This document shows positions 53,143-63,953 of a stretch of DNA of 64,000 nucleotides, piece by piece (the stretch's first letter is position 1; every line of letters begins with the position of its first letter). A program made the position numbers and the translations under genes. The stretch spans positions 62,001-126,000 of the forward strand of contig SMOI01000026.1 in the NCBI GenBank assembly GCA_008000375.1, read 5' to 3'. This stretch comes from Poteriospumella lacustris. Lineage: Eukaryota; Sar; Chrysophyceae; Chromulinales; Dinobryaceae. The notes under the pieces are model-generated. The model was not told where the DNA came from, made no database searches, and saw nothing but the letters and a program-made list of their open reading frames with translations.

Positions 53143-55339
53143 TCAGTCGTCGAAGTTCTCCTCGAGCCAGTTGGGGTCGGCCATCAGCGCGGTCGGCGTC
53201 TGCGCGTCCTTCGCGTCGGTCGCGCGACCCGTCGCCTCGCGCGTCTTCGCGTCGGCGCCGTCGTCGTCCCAGTTCTCCGTCGCGAAGTTGCGGTCGGCCG
53301 CGGGCCCGGCGTTGCCGTTGGGCCGCGGGGGCGTGCCGGCGCGCAGCGGGTTGCGGTGGTTGGGCAGCGTATATACAGGGGCCGCGGCGGGCGGCGCGCC
53401 GCTGGACGCGCCCGAGTGCTTCGGCGGCTTGCCACTCGCGTCGGGAGAGACGCTCTTCTGCTCCGCGTGGCGCAGGTACTCCGACTGCGCAGACAGGACA
53501 GCGGCGGGTGAGACGGCGAAAGGGCGGGCGACGGGCGGGGCACTCACCTTGAAGTCGACGTCGCCTTCGTCGTCGCTGCTGTCGCGCCGCTCGGCGCCGC
53601 CGGCGCTGTCCTTCTCGTCCGCTTGCTCTGCTGCTGGCGGAAGAGATCTCGTCGATGCTGCGGCGGGGCAGCGCGCTCGAGGCGCCCGCCGCCGTCGCGT
53701 GCCCGCGGCGTCGCCGTCGCCGTCGCCGTCGAGCGCCGCCGCGTCGCGCGCGGTGCGACGCGGTGGCGGGGCGGTCGTCGGAGGCGGCGGCCTCTTCGTG
53801 GGCTTCGTAGCGAGCGATTTAGACCGCCGGAGGGGCCGCTGTCGAGGGCGCTGGCGCCTGCGCAGTCGCGTCGTCGCCGAAGGCGGTGCGCGAGTCGCGG
53901 CGCTCGCGGCGGCGGGCGGCCGGTCGTCGTCGTCGTCGCGCGACGGCTGCCGACTCGGCCGGCGCCGCACGCGCAGACTCACGTCCTCCACGTCCTCCTC
54001 GCCCTCGCCGCGCTTGCTCTCGTCGTCACGCGGCGACCGGTCAGCGGGCGGCGGGCGGCCATCGGCGCTGCGCGGCGGCCGGCGCGGCGGCGGCTCGCGG
54101 TCGTCGCCGTCGTCGCGGTACACGTAGCGGCTCTGCTCCTCGTAGTCTTCCTCGTCGCGGTAGCGCGTGTCGCGGCCCGGCTGCCGCTGCTGTGCCGAGC
54201 TCTCGCGGCTGCCCTGGCGACTGCCCTGGCGACTGCCCTGCGCGCTGTGCCGCGGCGCGTCGTCGTCGTAGCGGTCGTCGCGCCGGCCGGGGCCGCCGTG
54301 GCTCGAGGAGGGCGGCTCCTTGGCGATGTGGCGGTGCAGTCGGTGTGTGACGTCGCCGCCGTGGCGGTAGCCGTGTTTGCGGTGGTCGTCCTGCGTGTGA
54401 TTGCTGCCGGAGCGCCGCCCGCCGCTGCCCTCCGACGCGTTGTCGTCCACGTCGCGGCCGTGGCCGCCGCCCGCCGCGCCGCGCGAATCAGTGCGCGGCC
54501 GCGGAGGGTGGCCGTCGCGGTCGCGTCGATCGGCGTTTTGCCGCTGCTCGCGCTCGAGGAGGCCGGTGATGGAGTCGGTGGAGCGCATGAGGTCGGGCTG
54601 CAGGTGGATGAGGTCCTCCTCGCGGTAGTTCTCCTCGCCGCTCTCCGTGTGCGCGATGGGCACGGACGGCTTGCCCTGCGCGTTGTAGAAGGAGTTCTTC
54701 TCGCCCTGCGCGTGTCGCGAGAAGAGCGACGCCGACCGGTCGATCTGGTTGCCGTGCGGGGCTTTGCCGGTGCCCTTCGCGTCGAGCTGCCGCAGCGCGT
54801 CGTGGCTCAGCGGCGAGAACTCCTGCCCCTCGCCCTTCGCCGACGGAGTCGCTGACCGCTCCGCCGCGTTGTCCTTTGCGCCAGCCGCGGACGAAGAGGC
54901 GGTCGACTCGCGGCTGTCCGCCCGCCGCAGCTGCGGACAGGCGCGGTGCAGGTCGGCGATCCACGCGTTGTGCTCGGCGGCCGTGGTGGCCTCCAGCACC
55001 ATCGTCCGCGCGGGCGAGATCACGGAGAACGTCTTCTTGTCCTCCGCGATGCGCACTACGTCCTTCATGTAGATCCAGCCCTTCGCCTCGTTCTCCTTCT
55101 GGTTCTGGTAGTAGACGAGCGCCAGCTCCTTGTGGTCGGCTCCCTGTCAGAGACACGTGCGGTCAGAGACAGCGGCGAGAGCAAGGTCCGTCGAGATAGC
55201 TTACTTGGACTTCTTGTAACCGAAACCATCGCTGGTTGTGCGACTTGAACATGATGGCGGTATCGTTGGACTTCTTCTTCAGCAGCCAGCCCTCCGCGTA
55301 CACATCCATGCCATTCTTCTTGTTCACCGGCTTGTTCAT
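53143..55339 (-). CDS. PH-domain protein with long disordered Arg/Asp-rich tail, 690 aa
   Basis: Three exons (55339-55205, 55143-53548, 53484-53143). Residues 1-115 are a pleckstrin homology domain: AEGWLLKKKSND, HNQRWFRL, LVYYQNQKENEAKGWIYMKD, TFSVISPARTMVLEA and the C-terminal helix AEHNAWIADLHRACP with the conserved Trp. The remaining 570 residues are low-complexity, with Arg-Asp-rich and Ser-rich segments (GSRQGSRQGSRESS) and an acidic end (LEENFDD). PH domains bind phosphoinositides or proteins at membranes. The second intron (53485-53547) is 63 nt, divisible by three with no stop codon, so retention would add 21 residues. No more specific assignment is possible. Confidence 0.75.
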
Positions 55340-55684
55340 GGTCCCATGTGACGACTAACGTCCTCAAAGGTGAAATAGGAACTTTCGGGCCACCAGTGAG
55401 CAAGAATTGCAGTGTAAATCGACGAAAATCGATGAAATAGGTCGACGGGGCGGTCGACGGTCGTGCGCCGAGCGGCGATCGCAACGGCGACGCACCCGCG
55501 GCGAAGGCGCCCGTTTCGAAACGGTTTCCGATCAAGTACAGTATCCAACAGTGATAAATGCAGTATAACATTATGTTTACAATTACTAATGTCCTAGAGC
55601 AGAGGTCGCAAGGGACGGCGGCAAAATCGAAACAAAACTGCGACGGGGACTGCGACGGGGACGCTGCAGTGTGCGCTCGCTGCG
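55340..55684. other. Intergenic region, nothing recognised
   Basis: 345 bp between two minus-strand genes. The section at 55540-55600 is AT-rich. It presumably includes the PH gene promoter and the ATPase gene 3' region. Confidence 0.6.
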
Positions 55685-58619
55685 CTATGGCTGAGCGTGG
55701 CCCAGTGAGGCGTCGTCGTGGGAGGCGCTGGAGCCGACGGTGAGGTCCATGGCGGAGCCCGCCTTCTGCAGCGCGACGGTAGCGTCCTTCGCGGCCGCGT
55801 CGGGCGACACGAGATCGCCGCCGACGGCGTCGTTGATGCCCAGGACGTTGTACGCCTGCATCCAGCGGTACAGGAGCACCTTGGCCGCGTCCTGGATGAG
55901 CCACCACACGAGGCAGTAGAGCCAGACGAAGACGGCGAGGCTCGGGTGCGCGCCGTCGTTGGCCAGCCCGTCCACCTCCTGCTCGTCCACCGTCGACTTC
56001 GGCCAGAAGCACGCCAGCAGCGTCGACAGCAGCAGCGACACCGACGCGGCGCCGACGAGAATCGGCGACGGCGCGGACGACCAGAAGAAGCCGTCGTGGG
56101 TGCGCGCGGAGAAGAGCGTGAGGAAGTCGGAGATGGACACCTTCAGGTACATCGCCGTCGTGATCTGGCCGTACGTCAGCTCGCCCAGGCCCCAGCGCGC
56201 CAGCAGACTGCGCGGCTCCCACGAGCTCAGACAGAGGTACAGCATGATGAGCGAGGAGAAGAGCGCGACGGCCGCGAGCACCGAGGACACGGCGAAGAGC
56301 ACGGGCACGTTCCAGACGTTGGGCAGGCGCGAGGGCTGCACGTGGTCGTAGCCCACCGAGATGAGCGTGCCGTCGTTGAGCAGCGTGATGAGCATGAGCA
56401 TGAGCACGGGCAGCTTGAAATACGAGGGCCAGCCGTCGGGGCCGAAGCTGGCGATGGCGGCGTGGTCGGGCGGCATGAAGGCGGCCGGCTTCATCGACAG
56501 CACCGCGACGAAGAAGAAGACGAGCAGCTGCAGCGTCGCCGCGATGCGGTACGTGATGAAGTTCTTCATGCGCTGGAAGATGCAGCGCGAGACGATGAGG
56601 CCCTCGATGATCGTCGACAGACCCTCCTGCGTCAACACGATGTCGCTCGCCGCGCGCGCCGCGTCCGTCGCGCCCGCCACGGCGATCCCCACGTCGGCGC
56701 GCTTCAGCGCGGGCGCGTCGTTGACGCCGTCGCCCGTCATGCCCGTCTTGAAGCCCATCTCGCGCAGCGTCTGCACGATGAGGAACTTGTGCTCGGGGAA
56801 GACCTGCGCGAAGCCGTGGCCGCGCCGGATGTAGTCGCCGTAGTCGCGCGCGAGGTGCGGCGGCGGCTTCTTCGTGTGCGCGTCGAGCACCGGCAGCCCG
56901 TCGGCGCCGCGGATCAGCGGCCGCACCTCGACGCGCGGCGGGCTGCCGGCGCGGTCGACGACGGCGACGCGGTCGCCCAGGTCGAGCATGCGCGCGGTCT
57001 CCATCGCGATGAGCAGGTGGTCGCCCGTGATCATCTTCACCTCGACGCCGTACGACAGCGCGCGGTGGATCGTCTCGCGCGTGTCGTGGCGCGGCGGGTC
57101 GAGGAAGGTCAGCAGGCCCAGCAGTCGGAAGCCCGCCGCCTCGCCGCCGCCACCGCCGCCGTCGTCGGCGTCGTAGGTGGACGTGCGCGCCACGGCCAAG
57201 CAGCGAATGCCGCGCTGGCCCAGGCGGGTGACGTCGGCCTCGCAGCGCTGCTTCACGGCCTCGTCGTCGACGCAGAGCTTCAGCAGCACGTGCGGCGCGC
57301 CCTTGGTGACCTTGAAGCACAGCTGCGTGGCGGCGTCGAAGATGGTGCCCTCCGTGCGCTTCACGATCGGGTCGAAGGGCATGTAGTCCACCTGCTGCGT
57401 CGCCTCCAGCGAGGCCAGGTCCGCCTGCCCCAGCACCAGCGTGTCCAGCGCGTCGCGCGGCGGCTCGCGCCACTTGGCCGCCATCGCCGCGTAGCGCAGC
57501 AGCGAGGCCTGCGTCTCGCCGGCGGCGTAGAGCGGCGTCTCGGGCTGGATGACCATCTTGTTCATCGTGAGCGTGCCCGTCTTGTCCGAGCACAGCATCG
57601 ACATGCCCGCCATGTCCTCGATCGCCGCCAGCCGCGTCACGATGGCGCCGTGCTTCGACAGCTCCTTCGACCCCAGCGCCAGCGTCGTCGTGCAGACGAT
57701 CTCGATCGCGACGGGGATCGAGGCGACGATGAGCACGACCGTGAAGGACACCGTGTGGCGCACGTCGTTGCCGGCGCCGAGGAGGTAGCCGAAGACGACG
57801 AACGACAGCGTCAGCGAGATGACCACCAGCACGACCACGATCTGCAGCAGCAGCTTCTGCAGGTTGCCCAGCTCGTCCGACGTCTGCAGCAGCGACGCCG
57901 TCTTGCCGAAGAACGTGTTCTCGCCCGTGTGCTCCACGACGGCCTCGACCTCGCCGCGGTACACCGTCGAGCCCATCTTGCACGAGTCGCCCGCGTACAT
58001 CGTCACGGCCATCGACTCGCCCGTCAGCGCCGACTGGTCCACCTCCAGCGTCCCCTCTTTGACGACGCAGTCTGCCGGGATGGCCGACCCCGCCGCGAGC
58101 AGAACCAAATCGCCGGGGACCAGGTCGGTGGCGTCGAGGTTCTTCCACTGGCCGTCGCGCTTCACCGTCGCCAGCGGCTTCAGCGAGTTCTTGAGCGCCG
58201 CCACCGCGTCGCCCGCCTTCGTGATCTCGTAGTAGCCGAGCGTGGCGTTGGTGAACTGGATGCCCAGGAGGATGGCCATGTCCGCCCAGTTCTGGATGCC
58301 CGCCTCGGTGATGGCGGCGATCCAAATCATGATCGGCATCGGCTGCCACAGCTGCTCTACGTAGATCAGAAGCTGCGCACGAGTCAAACCGATGGACCGC
58401 GAACTACACCGCCACCGTGCCCAGTACCTTCGATTTCTGCTTCTCAGGCAGCGCATTGGGACCAAACTTTCTCAAAAGAACGAGCGCTTCGTCGGACGTG
58501 AGGCCATCGGCTGAACTGTGCTTGCAGCGGAAGGCTTCTTCGTCGATGCTGAGGTCGTCGGAGTCTCTTTGCTTGTTCATCGTCGCAATCTTCGAAATAA
58601 ATTGTGCTTTGAAGCCCAT
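55685..58619 (-). CDS. PMA1: Plasma-membrane H+-ATPase, P3A type
   Basis: Two exons (58619-58428, 58372-55685; 55-nt intron) give 959 aa. The splice joins EKQKSK to LLIYVEQLWQPMPIMIWIAA, restoring the first conserved membrane region of P3A pumps. Motifs in order: ALTGESMAV (dephosphorylation loop), VASIPVAIE (M4 ion path), CSDKTGTLT (phosphorylated Asp), KGAPHV, MITGDHLLIAMETARMLDLG, and GDGVNDAPALKRADVGIAVA. It extrudes protons from the cytoplasm to energise the plasma membrane. The start could also be the second ATG at 58580 (MNKQRDSDD). There is no clear long autoinhibitory C-terminus like that of plant pumps, only about 60 Ala/Ser/Asp-rich residues. Confidence 0.93.
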
Positions 58620-59208
58620 CGTCTGCAGACGCGTTGCATTGCCAAGCCATTTGATTCCAACGACCGTGGGTCAAATCTACCTCTTTCTCAGGCGAAGCGT
58701 TAAGCTTTTAAAGCTCTCGTGACCGCCCCAACACCTGTCCTTTCGGGGCTAACTTCGATGGGCATTTCGTTGACATCTCGAGTCTTTATCCAACCTCTTG
58801 TTCAGTTGTGCCTCGACTCCGTCTTCTTCTTCTTCGTCACACCCGAACCCCCATCGTAACTATCTGCTATCGGTCGGGGTGGCCTCTTTGACTCGGTCGG
58901 GTGGCGGGTGGCCTCCGTCTCCGTCGTCTCCCATCGGCGGCGGTTTCAAAACTTCGGCTATTCTGGGCTGGGTTCGTCTGTGTGTCTGTGTACCATTCAT
59001 CGTCGGCGCCGCTTGGTCGCTTGGTCCGATGGAATTAGCTCGTCTTTTGCTTGAAAGTGGCCGGCGTTGGAGAAAGAATCACACGGTATTGAAGGCGCGG
59101 GCTTCTTGGCATCGGAAACAGCTGAGGAGTGTGTGTGTAGCTTCGCGTATCAGCGAGAACACCTCGACAGTTCATTCAAACTCGGCGACGTGCGTCTTGT
59201 CCCAACCG
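58620..59208. other. Intergenic region between divergent genes
   Basis: 589 bp. The plus-strand frame of the downstream GT14 fusion is open throughout 58798-59208, so an N-terminal extension is possible, but the encoded sequence is Ser/Trp-rich and unlike a leader. Nothing else recognised. Confidence 0.5.
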
Positions 59209-61848
59209 ATGTTTGCGCCTTTTCTGGTCGTCTTCATCTGTGCATCCGCCATTTCTTTGGCGGGTGCCGCTTCTATGACACCGAAGAACTGCAAGACGGG
59301 TCAAAAGAAGGTGAATGGGACGTGCCTGCCGCTGGAGGACGAGGACGTCATGCGCGCCATGCATTGGCTCGCCCAACCGAACAAGCAGCGCTGTCAGCGG
59401 ATCACCATGGCGCAGGACCTTGCTGTTTGCGAGGATAATTTGCCGAAAGAGTGCGTCGTCTGGAGCGTGGTCGCGTCCGACTGGTGCAACCACTACGGCT
59501 CGCTGGAGTTCGAGATCTACTGGGCCCAGCGCGGCTGCCAGGTCACGTTCTTCCACTTCGCGTCGGTTTTCAAGGGAAACAACTGCCTAGACCCTCCAGG
59601 CCCCATGGCGAAGTACCCGAACATCAATTTGGTGCGATACGACCTGTGGGGCGACCGGTGCTACGGCTGCTTCTACCGGTACATCCGCTCGCACCTCGCG
59701 AAGACGCCTCGCGTCGACGTGCTCAAGATCCAGGGCCGTGAGGGCGTAGAGGAGGACCTCGACGGCATCCAGTACACGATCATGGCGGACCTGTTCCTGT
59801 ACACGCCCGAGGTCGTCGAGCAGGTCGAGCAGCTCGTCTTCTCCGCCTCGATGAACGGCCGCACGCTGCTCGACAGCGTCGGTCGCGAGGCCGAGAACGG
59901 CTACAACATGTGGGCCACGCAGCAGCTGCTGCGGTCGTACTCGTGCGTGTACGTCATGCCCGGCCAGGGCTCGCAGAAGTGGCTGCCGCTGCAGTTCGAG
60001 CACCTGCTGGAGCAGGCCGACGTCGACACCGCCTTCGGCCACTACGCGCAGACGCACGTGCGCTTGCGCGACCCGGCCCTGCTGCAGGCGTATCAAGTGA
60101 TTCTCGACGCGTACAAGCCGCGGCCCGCGCGCAAGCTGCACGGCAACCCGCCGCCGTTCTGCGTCATCCCCAGCGAGGAGGCGCGGCAGCAGATGCAGCG
60201 CTGGATCGACCAGGAGATCAACGTGCGCTGCCACCCCACGCGGCTGTCGGTGCCCTGCGACCGCACGCGGACGTACCGCGCGTTCATCCCCTGCGAGCAG
60301 GAGCTCATGGACAAGATGGCGGAGGACTACGCCATCTCGAAGCGCTGGTGCGACTTCCGACACCCGAGCGCCGGCATCGAGCCGATGGTGCGCGTCGACC
60401 CGCAGGCGAAGATCGCCTTCCAGCAGCCGCCGCTGCCGCGCAGCAGCAAGGTGCGCTTGGCCTTCTTCTTCACCGTCTACGCCGACGCGCCGTTCGTGCG
60501 CCGCCTGGTGACGCGGCTGTACTCGCCCGACCACTACTACATGCTGCACGTGGACCCCGCGGGCGCCGCGCACGAGTTCGTCGAGGACATGCACGCCTTC
60601 GCGAAGAGCTTCCCCAACGTGTTCGTCGCCATGGACGTGCCCATCGTGTACGGCGCGTCCACCGCGACGATGGTCCTGACGCGCGCCATGGTGTGGTTCT
60701 ACCGCTACGCGAAGAACTGGGACTACTTCGTGCCGCTGACGGGCTCGGACTACCCCGTCGTGCCGCTGCACCGCATCGAGAAGATCTTCACGTTCCAGAA
60801 CCCGCCGATGCCCTTCATCATGGCCTGGACGGCCGGCACCTCGACGCACATGTTCCGCCTGAGCAAGACGCACCCGATCTTCGAGACGCACCCGAAGCTG
60901 GTCAAGTCCTTCGACGTCGTCACGGCCGAGCGCGGCAAGGTCCTGGGCGCCGTGCCCATGGAGTACCGCTCGAACAACTTCGGCCCGCCGCTCTTCTGCA
61001 GCAACCGCTCGACCTTCTACCACCTCGACATCCGCTTCAACAAGTCCGCGCGCATCTACGACACGCAGTGGCTCTTCCCGCGCGACGTCTTCCCGCGCCG
61101 CGGCCGCGCCTACATCGACGAATCACCGACGTACGCGACGCCGTCGTTCGACGGCGTCTTCCGCGTGTGGAAGAAGTCGGACCCGGCCACCACCGGCGCG
61201 TACGACTTCGCGTCGGTGGAGTACATCGTGACGAGCGAGGAGGGCCGCAAGTACTGGCACTTCTTCAAGCACCTGCTGCTGGGCTCCGAGGAGCACTACT
61301 ACGCGACGCTGCTGTACAACTGGGAGCGCACGCGGTCCTTCGTGCAGACGATGTCGGCGCAGATCGCGTGGAACACGTGGGAGCTGGGCCTGTGGGAGAT
61401 GGCGGGCGGCTTCCAGACGCACACGCACTACCTGACGCTGGACGAGTGGGACGCCATCGAGGGCTTCGCCATGCGCGGCATGATGTTCCCGCGCAAGTTC
61501 TCGACGAAGAAGACGGCGGCGCTGCTCGACCGCATCGACAGCGCCTTCCTGCTGAACAGCAGCACGGAGGCGGGGCTGTACTGGCCGGGCTTCTACGAGG
61601 TGGACATGTACTCGTCGGGCCGCTACTGGGTCGCCGCCCACAAGCGCAACACGACGCAGCGCCTCGCCACCATTCGCTCGGGCGAATACCTCATCCCCAA
61701 GGGACTGCTCGTGGGCAACGTGTCCGGCAAGGGCCCGCGGACGGTGGCCACCTTCGACACGCCGCTGCTCGTGTCGGAGCCGATCCCCGCCGCGGCGCGA
61801 CTGTCGCGGGGCGGCAAGCGCCATCATCGCGACCGCGCGCCCTACTGA
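59209..61848 (+). CDS. Secreted two-domain protein: methyltransferase-like domain fused to GT14 (xylosyltransferase-like)
   Basis: The ATG at 59209 gives 879 aa with a signal peptide (MFAPFLVVFICASAISLAGA). Residues about 45-270 resemble a METTL24/Methyltransf_22-type domain: CVVWSVVASDWCNHYGSLEF, RGCQVTFFHFASVF and RVDVLKIQGREGVEEDL. Residues about 415-780 form a GT14 core: RLAFFFTVYADAPFVRRLV, YYMLHVDP, VPIVYGASTATMVLTRAMVW, WDYFVPLTGSDYPV, then AYDFASVEYIV and SEEHYYATLLYN. GT14 enzymes add xylose or GlcNAc to proteins or glycans in the Golgi. The S-adenosylmethionine motif in the first domain looks degenerate, so it may be structural. Intronless and very GC-rich. Confidence 0.75.
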   Translation: MFAPFLVVFICASAISLAGAASMTPKNCKTGQKKVNGTCLPLEDEDVMRAMHWLAQPNKQRCQRITMAQDLAVCEDNLPKECVVWSVVASDWCNHYGSLEFEIYWAQRGCQVTFFHFASVFKGNNCLDPPGPMAKYPNINLVRYDLWGDRCYGCFYRYIRSHLAKTPRVDVLKIQGREGVEEDLDGIQYTIMADLFLYTPEVVEQVEQLVFSASMNGRTLLDSVGREAENGYNMWATQQLLRSYSCVYVMPGQGSQKWLPLQFEHLLEQADVDTAFGHYAQTHVRLRDPALLQAYQVILDAYKPRPARKLHGNPPPFCVIPSEEARQQMQRWIDQEINVRCHPTRLSVPCDRTRTYRAFIPCEQELMDKMAEDYAISKRWCDFRHPSAGIEPMVRVDPQAKIAFQQPPLPRSSKVRLAFFFTVYADAPFVRRLVTRLYSPDHYYMLHVDPAGAAHEFVEDMHAFAKSFPNVFVAMDVPIVYGASTATMVLTRAMVWFYRYAKNWDYFVPLTGSDYPVVPLHRIEKIFTFQNPPMPFIMAWTAGTSTHMFRLSKTHPIFETHPKLVKSFDVVTAERGKVLGAVPMEYRSNNFGPPLFCSNRSTFYHLDIRFNKSARIYDTQWLFPRDVFPRRGRAYIDESPTYATPSFDGVFRVWKKSDPATTGAYDFASVEYIVTSEEGRKYWHFFKHLLLGSEEHYYATLLYNWERTRSFVQTMSAQIAWNTWELGLWEMAGGFQTHTHYLTLDEWDAIEGFAMRGMMFPRKFSTKKTAALLDRIDSAFLLNSSTEAGLYWPGFYEVDMYSSGRYWVAAHKRNTTQRLATIRSGEYLIPKGLLVGNVSGKGPRTVATFDTPLLVSEPIPAAARLSRGGKRHHRDRAPY

Positions 61849-61975
61849 GCTGCGACTAGCTATGTGTCGAGTGTACAGCCTGTTTGTTCGTACTGTGTAA
61901 TTAGTGGTGACTTATCGATCCAGCGAGTGGAGCAGAAGCGGCGGCGGAGAGCGTCGAGGGGTCGCCGGCGGCGGC

Positions 61976-62686
61976 CTACGCGCCGGGCCGGAAGGCGTTG
62001 AGGACGGTGGCTCGTAGGACACCGCACTGCGCCTTACATGCGGCAACAAGCTGTGAGAGCGCCACGGGGTCGACTTCGCCCGTGAAGTCCATGAACGAGA
62101 CTTGCTGCAGCGCCGACAGCGTCGCCAGGACGCAGCGGAAGGTCGGACCGAGCGCTGCGTCGTCGTTCCGCAGCATCACGCCCAGCACAATGTCGCGCAT
62201 CTCTACGGAGGCGTCCAGCAGCGCTAACGAAGCTGCACTGATGGCTGCCGCGGTGTCGTGCTCAGAGGACTGCAGAATCTTGATGTGAATGGAGATGACG
62301 CTCTTCGGGTACGCCTCGAGCAGCACGGCGGGCAGCAGCGCGGCCTCGACGGCCTTCGAGTGCACGTGGCACAGCGTTTCTTCCTCCTCCTGTGCTGACT
62401 TCGAGCTTCCAGATAATGACACGACGTGCGATGCTCTGGAAACGCTGCATTCCAACGCGGCGCGGTCGAAGTTGACGTTGCGGCCGGTGTTCGGCCGCAA
62501 AATGTGCACGATTGCCGACACGACAGAGTTGCCCTCCTGCAGCAGCACCGATCCGAGAACGGTGCTCGACTGGCACCAACCACGCTTTAAGGAGAAGACG
62601 AAAGGAGCAGGCGACGACGCCGAGGCAGCCGCTGAGGAGGACGACGGAAACACCGGCGGCTCGTAGGTGTTGGTCAAGTGCAGCAT
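61976..62686 (-). CDS. Exosome RNase PH-domain subunit
   Basis: Single exon, 236 aa from the ATG at 62686. It reads as an RNase PH fold of the exosome ring: GSVLLQEGNSVVSAIVHILR, a DRAALECSV strand, YPKSVISIHIKILQSSEHDT, AAAISAASLALLDASVEMRD. The order and spacing match the Rrp41/Mtr3/Rrp46 group. I cannot choose among them; the missing GDR-type active-site motif suggests a structural subunit (Mtr3 or Rrp46 like). The exosome degrades and trims RNA in nucleus and cytoplasm. Confidence 0.78.
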   Translation of the reverse strand: MLHLTNTYEPPVFPSSSSAAASASSPAPFVFSLKRGWCQSSTVLGSVLLQEGNSVVSAIVHILRPNTGRNVNFDRAALECSVSRASHVVSLSGSSKSAQEEEETLCHVHSKAVEAALLPAVLLEAYPKSVISIHIKILQSSEHDTAAAISAASLALLDASVEMRDIVLGVMLRNDDAALGPTFRCVLATLSALQQVSFMDFTGEVDPVALSQLVAACKAQCGVLRATVLNAFRPGA

Positions 62687-63296
62687 CGTTGATACAAGAC
62701 AAGAGTGGAATGGAGATGAATCCCTTTCGAAGTGATTCTCGTTGTGAGAAGTGAACAACAGGAACATGCGAGAGGCCGAGCGACGAGCGACGAGAGGCCG
62801 AGCGACCACCCACAGCCGACTCTGGCGACGGACGGCCGTTTCAGATTTGTGCACACCTACACACCAAGACGTGCCCGGTACAGTACCAAGTACTGCCCCC
62901 TGTGCGGTATGGTAGGTATGTACTGCACCACTTACTTAGCGCCCTTACAGTTGACACGACAGTAGCACTGACACTGACATCCCGCATCGTCATTATAAGT
63001 GCTTGGCACTTGGTGTACTAGTCGTTGCTGGTCTCACTGTTGTTTGGTCGCCTGTGTTCCGAACGACGCGATCGCGAACTTCCTCTACACCACCGACAAG
63101 ACGGACAGTGCTGTGATGGCTCTGTAGTTGACTATGCCCACCGAATGGCCGCCTATGATCGAACAGTGTTGAACAGGTGATCGCTCTGCCGTTTCGTAAG
63201 TCTGTGTTTGCCCAATTAGTCGTCGAGTTGTAGCGTGTACAATGTTATAAATACATGAGGATGGGTGGAGGGCCACGTTGTCTTGTCCTCACTAAT
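62687..63296. other. Intergenic region, nothing recognised
   Basis: 610 bp between two minus-strand genes, of moderate GC again. No coding or repeat feature seen. Confidence 0.6.
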
Positions 63297-63953
63297 CTAG
63301 GTGCGTGCACTAGATCTGTGATGGATAATGAGAGGATGCGTTGTGGACACCACGAAGGCAGCGGCGCCTGGCCAGCGCTCGATGATGCAGCGAACCAACA
63401 AGTGGCCCTCTTCTCGAGAGGCAACACCGTACCACCCTGGCTCACCTGTAGAGACGAGCTCGCAGTGTTCAGACAATGGAGGATCAAGCACGGCGAGGTC
63501 TACCGATGGATGAGGGCAACCAATGTCGTTGAGGGAGAAGTTGACGACGAGGTACGTCCACGACAGCCAGCGTTGCATGTCTCCAACGCTCCCTTCAACG
63601 AGGTATGCGTTAACTTGATCAACGATATTGCATAGCTTATTGGTCTGGGCATCATGAGTATCTTCGACGTAAATGGACAGATATTGAGTCATCGCCATGA
63701 TGTACGCCTGCTTTTCACGGGTTGACCACTCAGAAACGCTCAATTTGGAAGCGAATGTCATGTCTTTCATCTCAAGCCATATCTCTGAGCCTGAACCAAC
63801 GCGCTGTTCTTTCGACGTTGGCACTGTGAAGAGCAGATTCGAGAATAGTCGCTGTCTTACTTGGTGGTGCACAGCGCGGGACTTCGCTCTCTTTCGTGAT
63901 CGCGAGGAGACTGCTCCTTTCAGCAACTCCATGGCTTCTTTGGACACAGACAT
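63297..63953 (-). CDS. Hypothetical protein, 218 aa, near right edge
   Basis: An ATG at 63953 opens 218 codons. The N-terminus (MSVSKEAMELLKGAVSSRSR) is basic and helical; the middle (STREKQAYIMAMTQYLSIYV) is probably helical. No family recognised and no signal peptide. An acceptor-like 'gacag' immediately upstream of the ATG means the true start may be in an exon beyond the window; an internal intron also cannot be excluded. The frame is the longest in the region and codon choice is reasonable, so it is probably at least part of a real gene. Confidence 0.4.
   Translation of the reverse strand: MSVSKEAMELLKGAVSSRSRKRAKSRAVHHQVRQRLFSNLLFTVPTSKEQRVGSGSEIWLEMKDMTFASKLSVSEWSTREKQAYIMAMTQYLSIYVEDTHDAQTNKLCNIVDQVNAYLVEGSVGDMQRWLSWTYLVVNFSLNDIGCPHPSVDLAVLDPPLSEHCELVSTGEPGWYGVASREEGHLLVRCIIERWPGAAAFVVSTTHPLIIHHRSSART

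Noticed and set aside
55718-58501. 927-codon plus-strand ORF opposite the H+-ATPase
   Set aside because: The minus strand carries an unmistakable P-type ATPase; the plus-strand frame is a GC shadow.
59209-59900. Active SAM-dependent methyltransferase call for the N-terminal domain of the GT14 fusion
   Set aside because: The fold-level resemblance is visible, but the glycine-rich SAM loop is not convincing; kept as 'methyltransferase-like'.
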